A stretch of 30,000 bases of DNA from Theodoxus fluviatilis. Its lineage: Eukaryota; Mollusca; Gastropoda; Cycloneritida; Neritidae. The stretch spans positions 87,501-117,500 of the forward strand of contig JAWQFJ010000574.1 of NCBI GenBank assembly GCA_034096865.1, given 5' to 3'. The position numbers were made by a program, and so were the translations under genes. This document shows positions 28,313-30,000 of the stretch, piece after piece (position 1 is the stretch's first letter; every line of letters begins with the position of its first letter). The notes beneath the pieces are model-generated. The model made no database searches, was not told the DNA's origin, and was given only the letters and a program-made list of their open reading frames with translations.

Positions 28313-28385
28313 ATGATTTCCTCAGTCATATCCCGAGTTCTTTTTTTCTTCTACCTAATCTCGTAATCATTTCCCCTTGTTACAG

Positions 28386-28519
28386 CTGGTTTTCGGGCGA
28401 CACAGGTTTTCCGGCGAGACTGCCTTATCTCTAGTTTGCAGTCTGAGGGACTGATGCGAAAATCAAAGTCGCTTGGTGTGCCAGCCTGCTTTTTCCCAGC
28501 GATCGGTCATTGGAGATGA
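28386..28519 (+). CDS. Weak exon candidate after a strong acceptor
   Basis: CGTAATCATTTCCCCTTGTT then ACAG forms a strong acceptor ending at 28385, with a possible branch site. The longest following frame (offset two bases) gives 43 codons, starting Gly-Phe-Arg-Ala-Thr-Gln-Val-Phe-Arg-Arg-Asp-Cys, to TGA at 28517-28519. The protein sequence itself is not distinctive and the other two frames close sooner. A donor at CACAG|GTTTTC (28407) would make it shorter. Only the acceptor is convincing. Confidence 0.22.
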
Positions 28520-29380
28520 CTATGTGTATAGGCACTTTTCTCCGTCGTGCCTTTAGCCCAACCATGGGATGTTAGCAGTGATCTCTGCGTGGATTCAAAG
28601 GCGGCGGAAGTTTGGCATGTTTGCATCGTAATGCGTCTTGTTAGCATGGCGTAATCTCCGCACGGAGGGCCATATTCACGTCTCCGATATCAGGCACCAG
28701 CTTTGAGAATCTACAGCCACGGTAACAACTGACAGAGCCCGCCAGCGTTGACGCTTTTATTTACAAGGTTACTGTAGGAGAAGCAAAGCAGAGACATGCT
28801 CAAAATCCACACGTAAGAAAAGTGGGTATTCGACGGAAATGTGCCCAGAGTTCATGCAGCACATTGCATAAGTTTCTATGAGGGCAGACAAAGCATTATG
28901 TGCTACACAGAATTTAGTTTTTACCTGAACGTAGCAACGATTTCTTTAGACGACATAAAGTTTTAGGTACGTGTCTACACCCCAATTAAAAAAGAAATAA
29001 CTGACGAAATGTCATTTGATTACATTGCAACCCCCTTCCCCCCAAAAAAAAACCAAACCTGGTCTTGTTTCACGTATGCCAACTTGCATCAACCGTCGAT
29101 TCTGAAAGATGAGCTTGGCAAACATTCCGCCTCAAATCATTACATTTATTTGGAACTTACAGTTCCACGGACGTGTTTTCTTCGTTCTAACGACACGAAG
29201 ACTCAACAGCCTCCAAACTGTATTTTAAGCTTTACAGTAAAGCAACCTTCCATATACACGCATTCTATTTCACATGATGGTTGTGAGAGACGGTGGCGGT
29301 ACTGATGGAATAGGCGGCATTAATCGAGCCGCTGAAGGTAAAACTGATGTTTCAATATAATACCTTCACAATCATCATCG
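28520..29380. other. Non-coding stretch
   Basis: No repeat or splice-bounded exon recognised. A 98-codon frame at 29009-29305 lacks supporting signals. Confidence 0.5.
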
Positions 29381-29383
29381 TCT

Positions 29384-29480
29384 GTTGCTGCTGTTGCTGG
29401 ATGATGACGACGACGGCGATGATGATCATGACGATGCTAACGATAATAACGATGTTAATGAGCATGATAATGACAAAGGC
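29384..29480. repeat. Imperfect GAT/GAC and GTT/GCT trinucleotide repeat
   Basis: GTTGCTGCTGTTGCTG then GATGATGACGACGACGGCG and further GATAAT/GATGTT units. Poly-Asp frames are artefacts. Confidence 0.85.
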
Positions 29481-30000
29481 GACGGTAATCTTTGTTGCAG
29501 TACCAATTACATGTATTGTGAATTGGTGTTTAAAACTAATTCATTTGTTCTTTTATATCAAGAAATTGTTGGATCCTGGAGATTTAATTCTCAATCGATC
29601 TTTTAAAGTATGTAATAATGGATTATTTCTATGCACAAAGTGACACAATTGAGGTAAATTTTATTGTCTTTCTTTCATTCTACTCGTATATTGTCCTGTT
29701 CATTTTAGCTGCTGTATACTCTGCCCCGTTGGATTAAATGACAGCATCTTAATTCGAAAACTGTGAAGCATGCACCGTACATAAAACAGAAAAATATGTT
29801 ACTATAGGTGCATATGACGACATGTAATAGAATAATGATGGAATGAATCATAAGCATTATATCCAGCGAACAAGAAGCAATAACGTTAAAACAGTCTGAA
29901 AAAAATCATGTAGGTTGAAATATGAAAGCTGAAATACGTACGTCTGTATGTCTTTTCTATGAATTCAGATTTTTGGCAATGCTAGTGGAACAAAACCTCT
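29481..30000. other. AT-rich non-coding stretch to window edge
   Basis: Nothing recognised. Confidence 0.55.

Noticed and set aside
27519..28434. Ser-Leu-Thr-His repeat proteins of 265-299 codons
   Set aside because: Translation of the ACTC array.

Overview
This window looks like intergenic and intronic DNA from a large, repeat-rich animal genome. There are no bacterial-style genes, no operons, no ribosome binding sites and no recognisable tRNA or rRNA. By the spans listed below, about a quarter of the 30 kb is simple or tandem repeat: CA/GT, CT, ATCC, AATC, ACTC, TGTC, AGG/TCC and three minisatellites. Almost every long open frame is a translation of one of these arrays, not a gene. The texture (CA/CT/ACTC arrays, short retroposon-like elements with microsatellite tails, isolated small exons) suggests a marine invertebrate, perhaps a mollusc, but that is an impression and not a proof.

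Layout. 1-330 CA array. 608-712 a candidate terminal exon with poly(A) signals. 1430-1965 degenerate pyrimidine satellite. 4834-5136 two candidate coiled-coil exons. 6418-7550 two retroposon-like elements, the second running into a large ATCC array. 8340-9150 CCTCC and CA repeats. 10040-11153 AGG/GA purine tract. 11496-11675 a small intact reading frame. 11880-12783 TCC pyrimidine tract. 13735-14461 two promoter/first-exon-like patches that point toward each other inside an inverted repeat. 14700-15355 a candidate minus-strand terminal exon of 167 codons. 16465-16829 two more retroposon-like copies back to back. 17322-18258 a 31-bp CCAAT/GATA-containing minisatellite followed by an 18/20-bp mosaic minisatellite. 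18984-19821 a candidate plus-strand terminal exon. 19837-20922 TTG, AATC and CCAAA repeats. 21690-22000 a diverged tandem duplication. 22331-23482 GT, TGTC and 48-bp arrays. 24525-24712 a sixth retroposon-like copy. 25030-26220 a pyrimidine-to-purine strand switch. 26399-26545 a candidate internal exon. 27179-28312 CT and ACTC arrays. 28386-28519 a weak exon candidate.

The gene evidence is a set of splice-site-bounded, coding-like fragments, each scored modestly. No protein family could be assigned with confidence and the fragments cannot be joined into complete genes from sequence alone. The strongest non-gene observations are a dispersed retroposon-like family (six copies, 3' stem-loop, microsatellite tails), the two-letter 18/20-bp minisatellite that is open in all six frames, and the facing promoter-like patches within an inverted repeat. 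I found no clear new multi-gene system.
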